Source: an uncultured Clostridia bacterium (GTDB lineage: Bacteria; Bacillota; Clostridia; UBA1381). From it: DNA of 18,234 nucleotides. This document shows positions 5,860 through 13,299 of this stretch, one piece after another. The translations under genes and the position numbers were made by a program. Within the stretch, counting starts at the first letter, position 1. Each line of letters starts with the position of its first letter. The stretch is from NCBI GenBank assembly GCA_959602045.1, contig CAUGRT010000045.1, positions 1-18,234 on the forward strand, given 5' to 3'. The notes under the pieces were generated by a model. The model ran no database searches and had not been told where the DNA came from. It saw only the letters and a list, made by a program, of their open reading frames with translations.

Positions 5860-6856
5860 CATATCCGATGAGTTCGACAAAGGTGTTGGCTCATTTTTTT
5901 ATGATGTTACAAAGCCGGCATCTGAGGAGTTTGAAACGGCATACGCAAGACTTGAGGAAATACTAAAAAACGGTTTTGCCTTAACCGCAAGCGGTGAATA
6001 TCTTGATTTTAAGGCGGCTGAGCAAGGCATAACAAGAAAGTCCGGTGTTTCATCACAAGTGGTGGTTACCATAACAGGCACACCGGGCAGTGTGATTTCT
6101 GTCGGTGATAAGGTCGCATCGGACAATCTCATCTTCTCTGCTATTGAGAATAAAGAAATCAGTGAAAGCGGAACGGAAGAAGTTACGGTTGTTTGCGATA
6201 CAGTCGGCACTGTAGGAAATATTCCGACAGGCAGCATAAACCGTTTCCCTGTCACACTTTCCGGCATTGTTTCGGTAACAAACAATGAGCCGGCGACAGG
6301 CGGATTTGATGAGGAAACCGATGACGAGTTGCGTGACAGATATTTTGAAAAGGTGTCGCTCCCGGCAACAAGCGGCAGTAAATATCACTATGAGCAGTGG
6401 GCAAAAGAAATCAGCGGTGTCGGGGACGCTAAATGCTTACCACTTTGGAACGGCGGCGGAACTGTCAAGGTTATCATCATAAACTCCGAAAAAGGTGTGG
6501 CAAGCGAAGAATTAATTTCAGAAGTGGCAAATCACATTGAAGAAAACAGACCGATCGGAGCGGAAGTTACGGTTGAGAGCGCCGCACCGCTGACAATCAA
6601 TGTTTCGGCAAAGCTTACCCTTGCAAACGGCGCAAGCTTTGAGTTGGCAAAAGAGAAAATCACCGAGAGTATAACAAAATATCTGCAAAAGAATGCGTTT
6701 TCTGTCAGATATATCTCGTATGCGCAAATCGGCGGTTGTATTCTTGCCTGTGATGAGGTTGCCGATTATAGTAATCTGAAACTGAATAACGATACGCAGA
6801 ATATCGCCGTTTCGGAAACGCAAGTGCCTGTCTTGGGGGTGGTTACGGTTGATTGA
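5822..6856 (+). CDS. xkdT: Baseplate J-like protein, XkdT
   Basis: A 344-aa baseplate J family protein (XkdT; gp47 of Mu, J of P2), a wedge subunit that forms the outer ring of contractile tail baseplates. Features are an N-terminal helix (MTKDEILSRLLSDISDEFDKGVG), YLDFKAAEQGITRKSGVSS followed by a beta domain with PGSVISVGDKVAS and TVGNIPTGSINRFP, then the diagnostic GFDEETDDELRDRYFEKVSLPATSGSKYHYEQWA split here over residues of that area. The C-terminal domain resembles other J proteins (RPIGAEVTVESAAPLTINVSA). The length is normal for the family. The start at 5822 has GGAGGTGG just upstream, inside the previous gene. Confidence 0.9.
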   Translation: MTKDEILSRLLSDISDEFDKGVGSFFYDVTKPASEEFETAYARLEEILKNGFALTASGEYLDFKAAEQGITRKSGVSSQVVVTITGTPGSVISVGDKVASDNLIFSAIENKEISESGTEEVTVVCDTVGTVGNIPTGSINRFPVTLSGIVSVTNNEPATGGFDEETDDELRDRYFEKVSLPATSGSKYHYEQWAKEISGVGDAKCLPLWNGGGTVKVIIINSEKGVASEELISEVANHIEENRPIGAEVTVESAAPLTINVSAKLTLANGASFELAKEKITESITKYLQKNAFSVRYISYAQIGGCILACDEVADYSNLKLNNDTQNIAVSETQVPVLGVVTVD

Positions 6857-7496
6857 GAAAATGCCGGGATATTACCGAAAGTCAAAGGTTATGAATGACC
6901 TTGTTCGCTCTATCGAAAATGAATTTAACAGGCTGAACGCAGAAACTACACTTACCGAAAATCAGTTTTTTGTGATTCTATCGGACAGGGACATAAAACA
7001 TCACGAGGAAGATGTAGGACTTGTTCCGGACACCACAGCTAACCTTGACACACGCAAAGGACGCATACTGTCAAGGCTGCGAGGCACGGGAACGGTCACA
7101 AAAACCATGATGAAGAATGTTGCAAAATCCTTCATCAACGGTGATATTGAAATTATAGAATATCCGTCAAAATACTGCTTTGCGGTAAAATTCACATCAA
7201 AAACGGGTGTGCCGTACAATTTGGAAGATATAAAGTCGATGATTGAGGAGATAAAGCCTGCTCATTTGGCAGTGGAATACATCTTTACCTATCGGCTTTG
7301 GCAAGACATACTTGATGAAATACAGATATGGACGGCGGCAAAAAACTATTCATGGGAATGGATGCTGACATTCGAGGTTAAGTCTAATCTTAACATATCG
7401 GATGGCGGCATTTTTTATTGCCCGGACGGGAACGGTAACGGAAAAATAGTGTGGAACGAAAACAGAGCATATGCAAGAAAAAATGAACAGCTTTGA
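6849..7496 (+). CDS. xkdU: XkdU-like baseplate protein (DUF2313)
   Basis: A 215-aa protein of the XkdU/DUF2313 type (P2 gpI-like wedge). The N-terminal part MIEKMPGYYRKSKVMNDLV and the middle DTTANLDTRKGRILSRLRGTGTVT (positions 50-85) fit the family, as does the late stretch NGDIEIIEYPSKYCFAVKF. The start is TTG at 6849, preceded by a G-rich stretch (GGGGGTGG), and it overlaps the baseplate J stop by 8 bases. An ATG at 6861 is an alternative. The gene closes the baseplate block; the genes after it encode fibres. Confidence 0.85.
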   Translation: MIEKMPGYYRKSKVMNDLVRSIENEFNRLNAETTLTENQFFVILSDRDIKHHEEDVGLVPDTTANLDTRKGRILSRLRGTGTVTKTMMKNVAKSFINGDIEIIEYPSKYCFAVKFTSKTGVPYNLEDIKSMIEEIKPAHLAVEYIFTYRLWQDILDEIQIWTAAKNYSWEWMLTFEVKSNLNISDGGIFYCPDGNGNGKIVWNENRAYARKNEQL

Positions 7497-7521
7497 AATT
7501 ATTGAGAGGAGATAAATTACT

Positions 7522-9474
7522 ATGGCAGAAATACATCCGAATGACATAGGTCTTGCCACATTTGCCGATGTGGGTGACGTTGAAAAACTCAAGACTTCGG
7601 CTAAAAACTTAGTGGACGCATTAAATGAAATTTATCAGAACGGAACGCAGGGCGGCGGCAGCGCTTTCGGAGAGCAATGGTATGTTGACGGTGAAAACAA
7701 CATCATATTGGGTGAAAACAATATTGTTCACGGCAATAACAACTTCATCATCGGCTCGGACAATATCGTTGTCGGAGATAATATCACCATGATTGCAAGC
7801 AAAAAATACAAATACGGTTCGGTAAATATCGGTTATGAAAATTTCGATACCGAGACAGGGATCATTCCGTACTATATTTATTCGGACGAACAAACCGATA
7901 CCACGCTTAAGGTCGGAGATAAGCTTGTGTTCAGCCTGGGTTTAACCTGGGTCGACTCCGGCTGGAATGACTGGCTGACCATAGAATCCCCCAAAAAGAT
8001 AGTGGAGATTTTAGAGGTAAATACCGATGAAAAATATATAAGAATTACAACCGATATAGGAATATCGACAGAGCCGCCCGATGAAACACACACGGTAAAG
8101 GATTATCAATATATAAACACCTTTATTCCGCTAGTTGACGCATACAAGCTGATTGCGGGCGAGTCGAGCATATCCTTTGGCGGAACATCGGACGGAGCGT
8201 CAAGCTTTTCGGGCTGCTCGGGAAGTGCAGGCGGTGCATATTCATTTGCGGCAAACTCGGCAAATGCAAAAGGAAGAAACGCTGCGGCGCTGTGTTCTTC
8301 AACCGCTGAAGGAGAATATTCGTTTTCGGCAGGCTCCTCTTGCGCATACGGAGAAAAAACCGCGGCTTTGAATTCAAGCTATGCATATGCGCCGCATTCG
8401 TTTTCTGTCGGTAACTATTCAAGAGTCTATGCACGTGCCTTAAAATGCACAAATCTAAACTGGAAAGACAAAACGCTCACCATAGACCCGAAATACAGTC
8501 TTGCCGGAATCAAAAGCGGCGATACGATAGTTTTAAGATGCTTTAACTGCATTAACACTATCATATTTTCGCAGGTGAAGGTTAAATCAATAAGCGGAAA
8601 TACGATATATATGCCCGATGATACGTATGCCGGAGGCGCCGGTTCGTACATTCAACAGCTTTTCCCGGACGGTATCATATTTGTGCAGAGCAGCAATTCA
8701 TCGTATGCGACATCGTCCGCTGCCGGCGGATGCTACGGCATGGCAACGGGTAAGTATTCGTTTGCGGACGGTTATCATGTCATTTCAGCCGCCGACAATG
8801 CGGTCACCTTCGGAAAATACGGCATAAACACAGATGCCTGCTCCATTGCGCTTGCAAACGGCGCTGCAATTAAAACACCGGGACTTGCGTTTAAGGTGTT
8901 GTCTGATGGCAGTGTTCATGCGGATAAGGAATACACATCTCCATGTGCCGACTATGCGGAATATTTCGAGTGGGCGGACGGTAACCCAAATAATGAGGAC
9001 AGAGCCGGATATTTTGTAAAGCTGAAAGACGAAAAAATTGTGTTATGCGAGGACTTTGACACACCTCTCGGCATTGTTTCGGCAACCCCGGCAATCATCG
9101 GTGACAGCGGAGAAATGCACTGGCAAGGAAAATATATAACGGACGATTTCGGAAGAATACAGTATCACGATGTAACCGTTCCGGCTGAAACCGATGAGGA
9201 CGGCAATATCGTAACAGAGGAACATATCGAAACTCAGCCGATATTAAACCCCAAATGGAATCCGAACCTGGAATATATTCCGAGGAAGGACAGAGCGGAA
9301 TGGTCGGCTGTCGGTGTTCTCGGAAAACTCATCGTATATGATGACGGAACACTCCAAAGCGGTGATATTTGCCGTTGCGGAGCAAACGGAAAAGCTGTGA
9401 AATCCATAGAAAACGGATATACCGTCCTAAAAAGAGTGGCAGACGATAAAGTCTTAATATGGTTCAAGGGGTGA
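7522..9474 (+). CDS. Tail appendage with YadA-like head repeats and self-cleaving Peptidase_G2 domain
   Basis: A 650-aa host-recognition appendage. Residues about 59-93 form short beta repeats of N-N-I-I-x-G type. Residues about 212-309 and 399-436 hold YadA-head-like repeats (S-F-x-G-x-x-S/A-x-A), rich in Gly, Ser and Ala, which build trimeric beta-rolls. From residue 475 (CADYAEYFEWADGNP) to the end is a Peptidase_G2 domain, the intramolecular chaperone of phi29/GA-1 gp12-type appendages. It includes DRAGYFVKL, GIVSATPAIIGD and an aspartate/glutamate-rich middle. Such domains drive trimer folding and then cut themselves off. The cleavage point cannot be fixed by eye. A good ribosome binding site (GAGGAG) precedes ATG 7522. 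Confidence 0.88.
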   Translation: MAEIHPNDIGLATFADVGDVEKLKTSAKNLVDALNEIYQNGTQGGGSAFGEQWYVDGENNIILGENNIVHGNNNFIIGSDNIVVGDNITMIASKKYKYGSVNIGYENFDTETGIIPYYIYSDEQTDTTLKVGDKLVFSLGLTWVDSGWNDWLTIESPKKIVEILEVNTDEKYIRITTDIGISTEPPDETHTVKDYQYINTFIPLVDAYKLIAGESSISFGGTSDGASSFSGCSGSAGGAYSFAANSANAKGRNAAALCSSTAEGEYSFSAGSSCAYGEKTAALNSSYAYAPHSFSVGNYSRVYARALKCTNLNWKDKTLTIDPKYSLAGIKSGDTIVLRCFNCINTIIFSQVKVKSISGNTIYMPDDTYAGGAGSYIQQLFPDGIIFVQSSNSSYATSSAAGGCYGMATGKYSFADGYHVISAADNAVTFGKYGINTDACSIALANGAAIKTPGLAFKVLSDGSVHADKEYTSPCADYAEYFEWADGNPNNEDRAGYFVKLKDEKIVLCEDFDTPLGIVSATPAIIGDSGEMHWQGKYITDDFGRIQYHDVTVPAETDEDGNIVTEEHIETQPILNPKWNPNLEYIPRKDRAEWSAVGVLGKLIVYDDGTLQSGDICRCGANGKAVKSIENGYTVLKRVADDKVLIWFKG

Positions 9475-9478
9475 TGTT

Positions 9479-10099
9479 ATGCCAAAGGAAACTGCAAATC
9501 ATAAATTAAAGAAACCACTGTATTCAGACAATGCAGACATTGCGGTCATCAACGAAAACTTTGATGCCATTGATGAACTGCTGACACCAAGCATTTATGC
9601 TACAACTGCACCAGACAGTGCGGCTGTAAAGGGCAAGCTGTCGGCTGTTCTCGGATGGCTTGCAAACAGGATAAAGGCAATAACCGGTCAAAACTCATGG
9701 CAGGCATCACCGCCTGTTTCGCTTACGGAATGCAGCAATCATATTTCAAACGGTACGCATCAGAATGCGACCATAAACTCAAACGGGTTCATGAGTTACT
9801 CCGATAAGCAAAAGCTTGATAATGCCACATCGGACTATACCGCAAGCAAGCTGATGATGCGCGATTCAAATGGCAGAGCAAAGGTTCAAACTCCGTCCGG
9901 AAGTTATGACATTGCCAACAAAACATATGTTGACACCAATTTCGTAAAGAAAAACTCTGACACAACTATGTCTGCAAAACTGACGGCACAGTCCAACACA
10001 GCTTACACAACAAAACAGGTGCGAAACATTGTACTGTGGACGAGCGGTTCGACTCCTCCGTCCACAAGCTACGGTGATATTGTAATCAAGACTTTCTGA
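9479..10099 (+). CDS. Short tail fibre protein
   Basis: A 206-aa fibre-like protein. The N-terminus KETANHKLKKPLYSDNADIA and VINENFDAIDELL is a common phage fibre opening that attaches to the baseplate. The middle has the SDKQKLDNATSDYTA motif and the repeat-like MRDSNGRAKVQTPSGSYDIA, both typical of fibre shafts. The C-terminus (STSYGDIVIKTF) is short and lacks a recognisable receptor-binding head. It begins 4 bases after the previous stop and has GGGGTG upstream. The receptor is unknown; this may be a connector for the next protein. Confidence 0.72.
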   Translation: MPKETANHKLKKPLYSDNADIAVINENFDAIDELLTPSIYATTAPDSAAVKGKLSAVLGWLANRIKAITGQNSWQASPPVSLTECSNHISNGTHQNATINSNGFMSYSDKQKLDNATSDYTASKLMMRDSNGRAKVQTPSGSYDIANKTYVDTNFVKKNSDTTMSAKLTAQSNTAYTTKQVRNIVLWTSGSTPPSTSYGDIVIKTF

Positions 10100-10107
10100 G
10101 GTGTGAT

Positions 10108-10962
10108 ATGGCAAATATTAATTTTAAGTATGATTACCCGTATATAGGTTACGGCGAAAAAGGCAGATTTCAATACAAATGGTCTGAGTCAAGGGTAACT
10201 CTTAACCGCTGTTATACCTATCCGCTTTTGTTTAACACGGCTTTGCCCGGATGCTTGCATATCACAATGGATATTGAGATTGAGAACACGGGTTCGGGTA
10301 CGGTACTCGGTCGGTCGTGGGATTTTTATATTTACCGCCAAAACTATGGCTGGTATGAGGTATGCTCGTTCACTCTGCCGGACGACGGCAAATATACAAT
10401 CGACACCGATATTTCAAACTATACCATAACGCAGATTGCGTGCGTTCCTTCCTCAAACCCCGGTTCGAGCAAAACCTGGTCGACCTGGTACGGAATCACA
10501 AAGCTGACGATTACCGAGAACATAACCTTGTCGGAACTTGATAACGATAAATACTTCTATGGTATTTTTCCGAATAATTATGGTGTTCAAAAACAGCCGT
10601 CCGAAGTCTTTGTAAACATAGACGGTACGCTGAAAAAGGCAACGGCTGTGTATGCGAATGTTGACGGAACACTCAAACAAGTACCTATGCTGTTGTCAGC
10701 TGAAATAAAGACGGATTCGGAAACGATGAAAGTGTATAAAATTACACCAACCACCGATGGTAACTGCACAATCAAGGTAAACCGAAAAAGCGGCGATCAC
10801 GAAATACGGCTTTATGACAGTGGTTTCAAACCAATGACCGATTCATATTTTTATTCACAGAGCTTTGCACTTACCGCAGGCTCTGTTTTTTATATATCGG
10901 TAACACATTATTATGGAGCAGACGCAAGCGAGAGCACTCTGCAGATTTTTAAGGAGGACTAA
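10108..10962 (+). CDS. Predicted tail/receptor-binding structural protein
   Basis: A 284-aa protein, mostly beta strand and rich in Tyr and Trp, with no named domain that I recognise. Residues 1-150 look like a jelly-roll carbohydrate-binding fold (for example HITMDIEIENTGSGTVLG and KTWSTWYGITKLTIT). Residues about 165-195 contain two tandem copies of the short unit V-x-V/A-N-I/V-D-G-T-L-K, seen in tail tip proteins. The last 85 residues, TPTTDGNCTIKVNRKSGDHE onwards, resemble a pre-peptidase C-terminal-like beta sandwich. Position between a fibre gene and the holin suggests a host-surface binding role; this is inference. GAGGTG precedes the start. Confidence 0.6.
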   Translation: MANINFKYDYPYIGYGEKGRFQYKWSESRVTLNRCYTYPLLFNTALPGCLHITMDIEIENTGSGTVLGRSWDFYIYRQNYGWYEVCSFTLPDDGKYTIDTDISNYTITQIACVPSSNPGSSKTWSTWYGITKLTITENITLSELDNDKYFYGIFPNNYGVQKQPSEVFVNIDGTLKKATAVYANVDGTLKQVPMLLSAEIKTDSETMKVYKITPTTDGNCTIKVNRKSGDHEIRLYDSGFKPMTDSYFYSQSFALTAGSVFYISVTHYYGADASESTLQIFKED

Positions 10963-10967
10963 CTATT

Positions 10968-11360
10968 ATGGAAAAACTAAAGCTATTCTACACATCGGTA
11001 TGCACGGCACTTGCATACATTTTCGGAGGCATGGATTCTATGCTGAATATTTTGCTTATTTTTATGGTGATTGACTTCATCAGCGGGTTTATTAAGGCAT
11101 GGGCATTAAAGAAATTTGATTCAAGTAAATTCTATATCGGCGGTGTCAAAAAAATCGGTATACTGCTGATAGTCGCCGTGGCAACACAGCTTGACCAGCT
11201 TATACATATTGACTCAATGGCGCTCCGCACGGTTACGGTATCCTACTATATAGCAAACGAAGGATTTTCAATTCTCGAAAATTGGGGCGCTATGGGACTG
11301 CCGCTGCCGAAACCGATAAAGAATGCACTTGCAAAACTGAAGGACAAAGACGGTGAATAG
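10968..11360 (+). CDS. Phage holin (Phage_holin_4 / TcdE-like)
   Basis: A 130-aa inner-membrane protein of the Phage_holin_4 family (TcdE, Cph1 type), which makes holes that let the endolysin reach the wall. It has hydrophobic segments at about residues 10-22, 27-45 (MLNILLIFMVIDFISGFIKA), 58-75 (GILLIVAVATQ) and 82-100. The VIDFISGFIKA and SKFYIGGVKKIGIL motifs are diagnostic. The C-terminus is charged and cytoplasmic-like (LAKLKDKDGE). AAGGAGGA lies upstream of the ATG. It is separated from the amidase by one further tail gene, unlike the usual adjacent holin-lysin pair. Confidence 0.9.
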   Translation: MEKLKLFYTSVCTALAYIFGGMDSMLNILLIFMVIDFISGFIKAWALKKFDSSKFYIGGVKKIGILLIVAVATQLDQLIHIDSMALRTVTVSYYIANEGFSILENWGAMGLPLPKPIKNALAKLKDKDGE

Positions 11361-11362
11361 AA

Positions 11363-12349
11363 ATGGATTTATGTTTTTTGGTTGAACACCAGCACATAAA
11401 ACGGACAGATGATAATTATGTTGTGGCAGGTTCAAGAAACTATTTATATGCCAACTTTACATTTACAAAGGAATGGAACGCGAATATTATTGCCATATTC
11501 GCATCAAAATGCGGAACATATGCACAGCTGTTAAAAGACGGACGATGCCTTGTTCCGTATGAGGCGTTAAAGCAAGATGGCAGAATTGATGTTTCGGTGT
11601 GTGCCGGTGATTTGATAACATCCGATACCGCAGGTTTTATCGTACATGAAACAGGCTATACCGAAGATGCCGAGAAAAGTATAACTCCACCACCTACGAT
11701 TTTATCCGATATATATGATCGAATTGAAAAATCATTTACAAAGGCAAAAACAGAAGCACTGCAAGAAGTAAGTAAAGTGTTAGAAAATTATCTTAAACTG
11801 ACAGATGTGGATTCGGATTTAGTATACGGCAGTTCAAATCCGGTTTCATCGGGTGCGGTATATAATAAATTTCAGTCTGAAATTGACCGGAGAATGCATC
11901 TTGATTATGTAAAGGCGGATAAGGAACACAACGGCGGTTTTATCGGAGGTGCCGGTGCGTCATTGGGCGGAGCGGGAGGCGCTGCAATAGGAGCAAAAGC
12001 AAAGGCATCCTCCGGCATGGCGGGCGGCAGTGGTGCGTCTGCATCGGAAGGCATGGCTTGCGGAAAGAATGCATATGCCAGTCACGGTGCAGCCGCAGGG
12101 CGAAACAGCAAAACGCTGCATGGTGCGGCTCTCGGTGACGGAGCAAAGACCGTGGATGACAAAGGGAATCCTATAACAGCGGTGCAGCTTGGAACCGGTG
12201 TCAACAAAGAAACTAATACAGTACAGTTTTTCAGCTACAAATTTATGAATGTTGATGGCAGTATTCCAAATGAGCGTATTCCAAAACTTAATGATCTGGA
12301 GCAGAGAATTTTACAGTTGGAAAGGAGTATATCAAATGAAAATCAATAA
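11363..12349 (+). CDS. Tail protein with BppU-like N-terminus and YadA-like head repeats
   Basis: A 328-aa predicted receptor-binding or upper baseplate protein. Residues 1-105 look like a BppU-like immunoglobulin-type domain (NYLYANFTFTKEWN, then DGRCLVPYEAL). A helical linker follows (about 125-150, FTKAKTEALQEVSKVLENYL), then SNPVSSGAVYNKF, a motif common in gut phage fibres. Residues about 190-255 are Gly/Ala/Ser-rich YadA-head-like repeats of the G-A/S-x-A-x-G type. The protein ends in a coiled coil (LNDLEQRILQLERSISNE) that would hold a trimer. It lies after the holin and overlaps the amidase start by 14 bases. Its ribosome binding site is weak. Confidence 0.7.
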   Translation: MDLCFLVEHQHIKRTDDNYVVAGSRNYLYANFTFTKEWNANIIAIFASKCGTYAQLLKDGRCLVPYEALKQDGRIDVSVCAGDLITSDTAGFIVHETGYTEDAEKSITPPPTILSDIYDRIEKSFTKAKTEALQEVSKVLENYLKLTDVDSDLVYGSSNPVSSGAVYNKFQSEIDRRMHLDYVKADKEHNGGFIGGAGASLGGAGGAAIGAKAKASSGMAGGSGASASEGMACGKNAYASHGAAAGRNSKTLHGAALGDGAKTVDDKGNPITAVQLGTGVNKETNTVQFFSYKFMNVDGSIPNERIPKLNDLEQRILQLERSISNENQ

Positions 12350-13073
12350 AAAGCAGATTGCATACAACCGTACACCAAGAAATCAAAAGCCGGTATATAT
12401 CGTGATTCACGATACCGGAAACACCGGCAAAGGCGCGAACGCAAACGCACACTTTAACTATTTTAACGGCGGCAACAGAAACGCATCGGCAGACTTTTTT
12501 GTTGATGATACGCAGGTTCTGCAAGTAAACGACTACAATAAATTCTATACTTGGCATTGCGGTGACGGCAAGGGCAAATACGGAATTACAAACCGTAACT
12601 CGGTCGGAATCGAAATCTGCGTAAACAGTGACGGGAATTATGACATTGCATTTTGCAAAGCGGTTGAACTTACAAAACATCTTATGAAAGAACTCAACAT
12701 TCCGCTTGAACGTGTGGTTCGCCACTATGACGCAAGCCGCAAAAACTGCCCGGCAAGTATGAGCAAAAACGGCTGGGCATTATGGAGCACATTTAAAAAT
12801 AAATTAAGCGAAAACGAGGAGGATTTAACTATGGCACAGTATGATGAACTGAAAAAGGAAATCGGCAATATCAAAACCGATGTAGACAAGCTTAAAAACA
12901 AAATGATTTACGCGTGGGTAGACGATAATATGCCTGACTGGGCAAAGCCTACCGTCACCAAGCTTATGCGAAAAGGTTACCTCAAGGGTGATAACGAGGG
13001 CAAACTTATGCTTGATGATAATATGCTCCGCATTCTTGTAATCAATGACCGTGCCGGGATTTACGGTGAATAA
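12336..13073 (+). CDS. Endolysin, N-acetylmuramoyl-L-alanine amidase with SLH-like tail
   Basis: A 245-aa lysin of the Amidase_2 family (zinc amidase cutting the bond between N-acetylmuramic acid and L-alanine). Likely zinc ligands are His25 in VYIVIHDTGN, His130 in VVRHYDASRKNCP, and Cys138, with Glu93 in VGIEIC as a further conserved acid. A short hydrophilic linker and coiled coil (about 165-190) lead to a C-terminal half-domain, MPDWAKPTVTKLMRKGYLKG onwards, which resembles an S-layer homology repeat and probably binds the wall. The start ATG 12336 has GGAAAGGAG 8 to 10 bases upstream; an earlier in-frame ATG at 12249 lies inside the previous gene and has no such site. No signal peptide, so it depends on the holin. 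Confidence 0.92.
   Translation: MKINKKQIAYNRTPRNQKPVYIVIHDTGNTGKGANANAHFNYFNGGNRNASADFFVDDTQVLQVNDYNKFYTWHCGDGKGKYGITNRNSVGIEICVNSDGNYDIAFCKAVELTKHLMKELNIPLERVVRHYDASRKNCPASMSKNGWALWSTFKNKLSENEEDLTMAQYDELKKEIGNIKTDVDKLKNKMIYAWVDDNMPDWAKPTVTKLMRKGYLKGDNEGKLMLDDNMLRILVINDRAGIYGE
12831..13073 (+). CDS. Possible internally started wall-binding fragment of the endolysin
   Basis: In-frame ATG 12831 (residue Met166 of the amidase) is preceded by AGGAGG (12817-12822) at the ideal distance of 8 bases. Starting there would give an 80-aa protein with only the coiled coil and the SLH-like binding part, without the catalytic domain. Several Gram-positive phage endolysins, such as Lys170 of an enterococcal phage and CTP1L/CD27L of clostridial phages, use exactly such an internal start and assemble the full protein with extra binding domains. 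The motif also simply encodes Glu-Glu-Asp, so chance is possible. Confidence 0.6.
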   Translation: MAQYDELKKEIGNIKTDVDKLKNKMIYAWVDDNMPDWAKPTVTKLMRKGYLKGDNEGKLMLDDNMLRILVINDRAGIYGE

Positions 13074-13076
13074 GAT

Positions 13077-13232
13077 ATGACAAAAGAGCAATTTGAACGT
13101 GAGAAAAACTATCGCACATCGCAGGTTATTGTAAAATCAATGCTCAAGAATGGGATTATAACCGATAGAGAGTACAAAAAAATTGATACAATACTAAAGC
13201 ACAAATACCGCCCTGTTTTCGGCGGTTTATGA
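13077..13232 (+). CDS. Small SHOCT-like protein next to the recombinases
   Basis: A 51-aa protein, MTKEQFEREKNYR at the start and KYRPVFGGL at the end, with the central pattern MLKNGIITDREYKKID. This is the SHOCT-type short helical motif (a helix, a glycine turn, then a second helix with E-Y-x-K-I/L). Very similar small proteins commonly precede large serine recombinases in clostridial mobile elements. It begins 3 bases after the amidase stop but has only a weak ribosome binding site, so translation is probably coupled. A role as an accessory or directionality factor for the recombinases is speculation from position. An ACCGCC/GGCGGT hairpin (13207-13226) lies over its last codons without a T-run. 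Confidence 0.75.
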   Translation: MTKEQFEREKNYRTSQVIVKSMLKNGIITDREYKKIDTILKHKYRPVFGGL

Positions 13233-13258
13233 TTCGTGAAACGCTTGATTTTATGCGG

Positions 13259-13290
13259 ATTGTACGGTAATATGAACATACAATAATATA
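13259..13290 (+). promoter_or_regulatory. Possible promoter/operator of the recombinase operon
   Basis: TTGTAC (13260-13265) is followed by AATAAT (13282-13287, 16-base spacer) or TAATAT (13284-13289, 18-base spacer). ATTGTA (13259-13264) and TACAAT (13279-13284) form an inverted repeat over the same stretch, which could bind a repressor. The spacing is acceptable but neither element is a full consensus match. Confidence 0.4.
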
Positions 13291-13299
13291 GGAAGGAAG

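Noticed and set aside
7690..8840. Tandem repeats as a possible CRISPR or DNA repeat array
   Set aside because: The repetition is at protein level (YadA-like head repeats) with diverged codons; there are no evenly spaced identical DNA repeats.
12249..12335. Upstream extension of the amidase from ATG 12249
   Set aside because: It lies wholly in another frame of the preceding gene, has no ribosome binding site, and the ATG at 12336 has a good one and starts where amidase similarity begins.
13207..13226. ACCGCC/GGCGGT hairpin as terminator of the lysis operon
   Set aside because: No T-run follows and it overlaps the last codons of the small SHOCT-like gene; at most a weak pause or processing site.
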